5,978 bases of DNA from Acidimicrobiaceae bacterium (lineage in GTDB: Bacteria > Actinomycetota > Acidimicrobiia > Acidimicrobiales > Palsa-688): assembly GCA_003156795.1 (NCBI GenBank), contig PMHU01000055.1:900-6877 (forward strand), written 5' to 3'. Under the pieces are notes generated by a model. It ran no database searches. It was not told the DNA's origin and saw only the letters and a list, made by a program, of their open reading frames with translations. Position 1 is the stretch's first letter, and each line of letters starts with the position of its first letter. A program made the position numbers and the translations under genes. Of this stretch, positions 5,559-5,978 are shown piece by piece.

Positions 5559-5978
5559 CTACTCCGGGCCGGTCTTCTCCCAGACCGAGACCTGGCTGAC
5601 GCTGTTGCTCGTGAATGGCTGCCGTCTCCAACCACTCCATCGCTCGCGCAGTTTCATCCCGGCGAGCCGGGCCATGAGGTCGAGCTCGGACGGCCAGACG
5701 TAGCGAAACGGTATCGACGTCAACTCAAGTTGGCTGTCCCGGCCTGAAGCTACGTAGTGATGTGAGACGAGGCCTTGGGATGCCATGTCGTATTCGTCCA
5801 AGATGAGCTGCGTGGGGGTCAGGGCCGCCGGTCGGAGCGTCTCGCCAGGTGGGAGCCGCTGGAGTTGAGGAATCATGACCTCGACCACAAAGCAGCCGCC
5901 GGGCTCTAGATGGGCGGCGGCGTTACCGAAGCACGCCACCTGCTCGTCTTGGGTGGTCAGGTTCATGATCGTGTTGAA
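5559..5978 (-). CDS. Class I SAM-dependent methyltransferase, C-terminal part (partial, 5' end outside window)
   Basis: On the minus strand the frame is open from the right edge to the stop at 5559-5561, giving 139 residues. The text FNTIMNLTTQDEQVACF, then HLEPGGCFVVEVMIP, is typical of class I methyltransferases of actinobacteria. It corresponds to the motif IV strand and helix followed by the LxPGGxFV(I/V)EV strand. The later part (IPFRYVWPSELDLMARLAGMKLRERWSGW) matches the usual C-terminal strands, with the substrate-side helix that ends in AG(M/F)xLxxRW. The SAM-binding glycine loop must lie beyond the window, so the methyl acceptor is unknown. The methionine codon at 5964-5966 is inside the conserved core (after FNTI) and is not a real start; the gene continues to the right. 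It faces the hydrolase tail to tail with three bases between the stops. Confidence 0.85.
   Translation of the reverse strand, partial: FNTIMNLTTQDEQVACFGNAAAHLEPGGCFVVEVMIPQLQRLPPGETLRPAALTPTQLILDEYDMASQGLVSHHYVASGRDSQLELTSIPFRYVWPSELDLMARLAGMKLRERWSGWRRQPFTSNSVSQVSVWEKTGPE

Overview
The window looks like chromosomal DNA of a high-GC actinobacterium. The evidence is a strong G/C third-position bias, GTG/ATG starts with purine-rich ribosome binding sites, and typically actinobacterial families: a septum-formation-family (Septum_form-like) membrane protein, a DUF664/mini-DinB protein, and an SDR plus zinc-free quinone oxidoreductase pair. I cannot fix the genus.

Layout, left to right. (1) 1-195 is the end of a short-chain dehydrogenase/reductase that enters from the left. 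It is followed after 27 bases by a complete NADPH:quinone oxidoreductase-type MDR protein (223-1206); the two probably form an operon. (2) 1207-1696 has no intact gene. It holds a GC-rich hairpin that may end the operon and a 55-codon open frame (1455-1622) that resembles the C-terminus of an actinobacterial P-loop (AAA/phosphotransferase-like) protein, probably a decayed remnant. (3) A mini-DinB/DUF664 gene on the minus strand (about 1697-2311) is divergent from a PLP-dependent threonine dehydratase-like gene (2394-3365). A perfect 8+8 bp inverted repeat lies in the short divergent gap. (4) A 160-base gap carries a tiny open frame with a good ribosome binding site. It overlaps by one base the GTG of a single-pass membrane protein (3526-4482) whose exported part holds two cysteine-patterned septum-formation-like repeats. 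(5) An HSL-family (family IV) alpha/beta hydrolase (4629-5555) is followed almost stop-to-stop by the convergent C-terminal part of a class I SAM-dependent methyltransferase (5559-5978, minus), which runs off the right end.

Apart from the SDR/oxidoreductase pair the genes do not form an obvious pathway. They read as a mosaic of small metabolic and enzyme genes in changing orientation, with at least one gene relic. I see no CRISPR array, insertion sequence, tRNA, rRNA or phage gene, and no convincing novel multi-gene system. The points most worth checking are the divergent palindrome, the gene relic, the coupled mini-ORF and the duplicated cysteine module.
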